This document shows positions 5,434 through 5,954 of a stretch of DNA of 5,954 nucleotides, one piece after another. Position 1 is the first letter of the stretch; the number at the start of each line of letters is the position of its first letter. This DNA is from an uncultured Collinsella sp. (GTDB lineage: Bacteria > Actinomycetota > Coriobacteriia > Coriobacteriales > Coriobacteriaceae): positions 1-5,954 of the forward strand of contig CAAFOA010000332.1 in the NCBI GenBank assembly GCA_900764415.1. Direction: 5' to 3'. The notes under the pieces were generated by a model. The model was not told the DNA's origin. It worked only from the letters and a program-made list of their open reading frames with translations, and made no database searches. The position numbers were made by a program, and so were the translations under genes.

Positions 5434-5924
5434 TTATACCTCGTCGTTCTCGTGCAGACGGCGGCGATAATCGGCGGCCCAGCCCTCAATATTTACCTGA
5501 CGGGCGCGGCCCAGACCGAGTGCGTCGGCCGGGACCGGCTCGGTGATGACGGAGCCGGCGGCAACGAGCGCGCCGTCGCCGATCTGAGCGGGCGCGACCA
5601 TCATGGTGTCGGAACCGATGAAGGCATCCTTGCCGATGACGGTCTTGTGCTTGTGCACGCCGTCATAGTTGCAGGTGATGGAGCCCGCGCCCACGTTGAC
5701 GCCGGAGCCCATGGTGGTGTCGCCGATGTAGGACAGGTGGGGCACCTTGGAGCCCTCGCCGATCGTGGACTTCTTGATCTCCACGTGCGTGCCGGCCTTG
5801 GAACCGTCGAGCATATGGGTGCCCGGGCGCAGGTAGGCGCGCGGGCCGCAGTCGACGCCGTTCTCGATGACGGCCTCGATGGCGATGGTCTCATCGATGA
5901 TGCAGCCGCTGCCGACAGTGGTGT
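5434..5924 (-). CDS. glmU: Bifunctional UDP-GlcNAc pyrophosphorylase/GlcN-1-P N-acetyltransferase, C-terminal acetyltransferase part
   Basis: The last 162 residues of GlmU, which makes UDP-N-acetylglucosamine for peptidoglycan in the cytoplasm. The visible part is the left-handed beta-helix acetyltransferase domain, with its hexapeptide repeats (for example GSGVNVGAGSI). It shows the family signatures RPGTHMLDGSKAGTHVEIKK, PHLSYIGD with the catalytic histidine, GAGSITCNYDG, and IGSDTMMVAP, and ends with the short EGW tail region. The reading frame is open back to base 5924, well upstream of the internal ATG at 5814. It is lost only where adapter sequence begins, so the missing N-terminal pyrophosphorylase domain (GlmU is about 450-480 residues in all) is a contig-end artefact. 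The stop is followed by a strong terminator, and prs follows in the same direction. Confidence 0.96.
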
Positions 5925-5954
5925 CTGTCTCTTATACACATCTGACGCTGCCGA
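5925..5954. other. Nextera/Tn5 transposase adapter (non-genomic)
   Basis: The final 30 bases begin with the 19-base Tn5 mosaic end CTGTCTCTTATACACATCT (5925-5943) and continue GACGCTGCCGA (5944-5954). Together these are the reverse complement of the Nextera read-1 transposase adapter, lacking only its last three bases. This is sequencing-library sequence left on the contig end. Read on the minus strand it creates the false peptide start Met-Tyr-Lys-Arg-Gln, a familiar contaminant of predicted proteomes. The exact junction could be off by a base if the genome happens to share the first adapter base. Confidence 0.97.

Noticed and set aside
5434..5814. A free-standing 126-residue acyltransferase starting at the ATG at 5814
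   Set aside because: The same frame continues upstream with clear GlmU sequence to the adapter junction, so the ATG is internal.
5601..5939. A 112-codon minus-strand ORF starting Met-Tyr-Lys-Arg-Gln
   Set aside because: It begins in the adapter sequence and runs in the wrong frame through glmU.

Overview
The window looks like a contig end from a high-GC Gram-positive bacterium, most likely a Coriobacteriia actinobacterium of the Collinsella type. That assignment rests on codon use, protein sequence style, an NfnAB-type oxidoreductase pair and the style of the hypothetical gene. It is inference, because no rRNA or other phylogenetic marker is present.

All six credible coding regions lie on the minus strand. 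Read in transcription order from the right edge they are: the C-terminal acetyltransferase part of glmU (5924-5434), prs (5240-4254), an unassigned 375-residue protein with a nuclease-like C-terminus (3802-2675), pth (2323-1694), an NfnA/PyrK-like FAD and 2Fe-2S subunit (1320-481), and the start of its partner, an NfnB/GltA-like 4Fe-4S flavoprotein (490 to beyond the left edge). The last two overlap by 10 bases and must be co-transcribed. glmU and prs each end at or near a good hairpin terminator, and prs, pth and the nfn pair each have a plausible promoter of their own. The window is therefore several short transcription units rather than one long operon.

glmU, prs and pth are housekeeping genes (cell-wall and nucleotide-sugar precursor, PRPP supply, peptidyl-tRNA recycling) and are neighbours in many bacteria. 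Here prs and pth are separated by about 1.9 kb of accessory DNA. It holds one gene of visibly lower GC flanked by two elements of about 200 bp (2438-2641 and 3966-4168). The ends of both elements are the same near-perfect inverted repeat of about 24 bp, while their interiors differ. A third structure of similar size with a different inverted-repeat sequence (1495-1691) lies directly behind pth. These repeats and the gene they bracket are the most interesting part of the window.

The last 30 bases (5925-5954) are not genomic. They match the Tn5 mosaic end plus Nextera transposase adapter, so the sequence stops inside glmU through a library artefact and not through a biological truncation.
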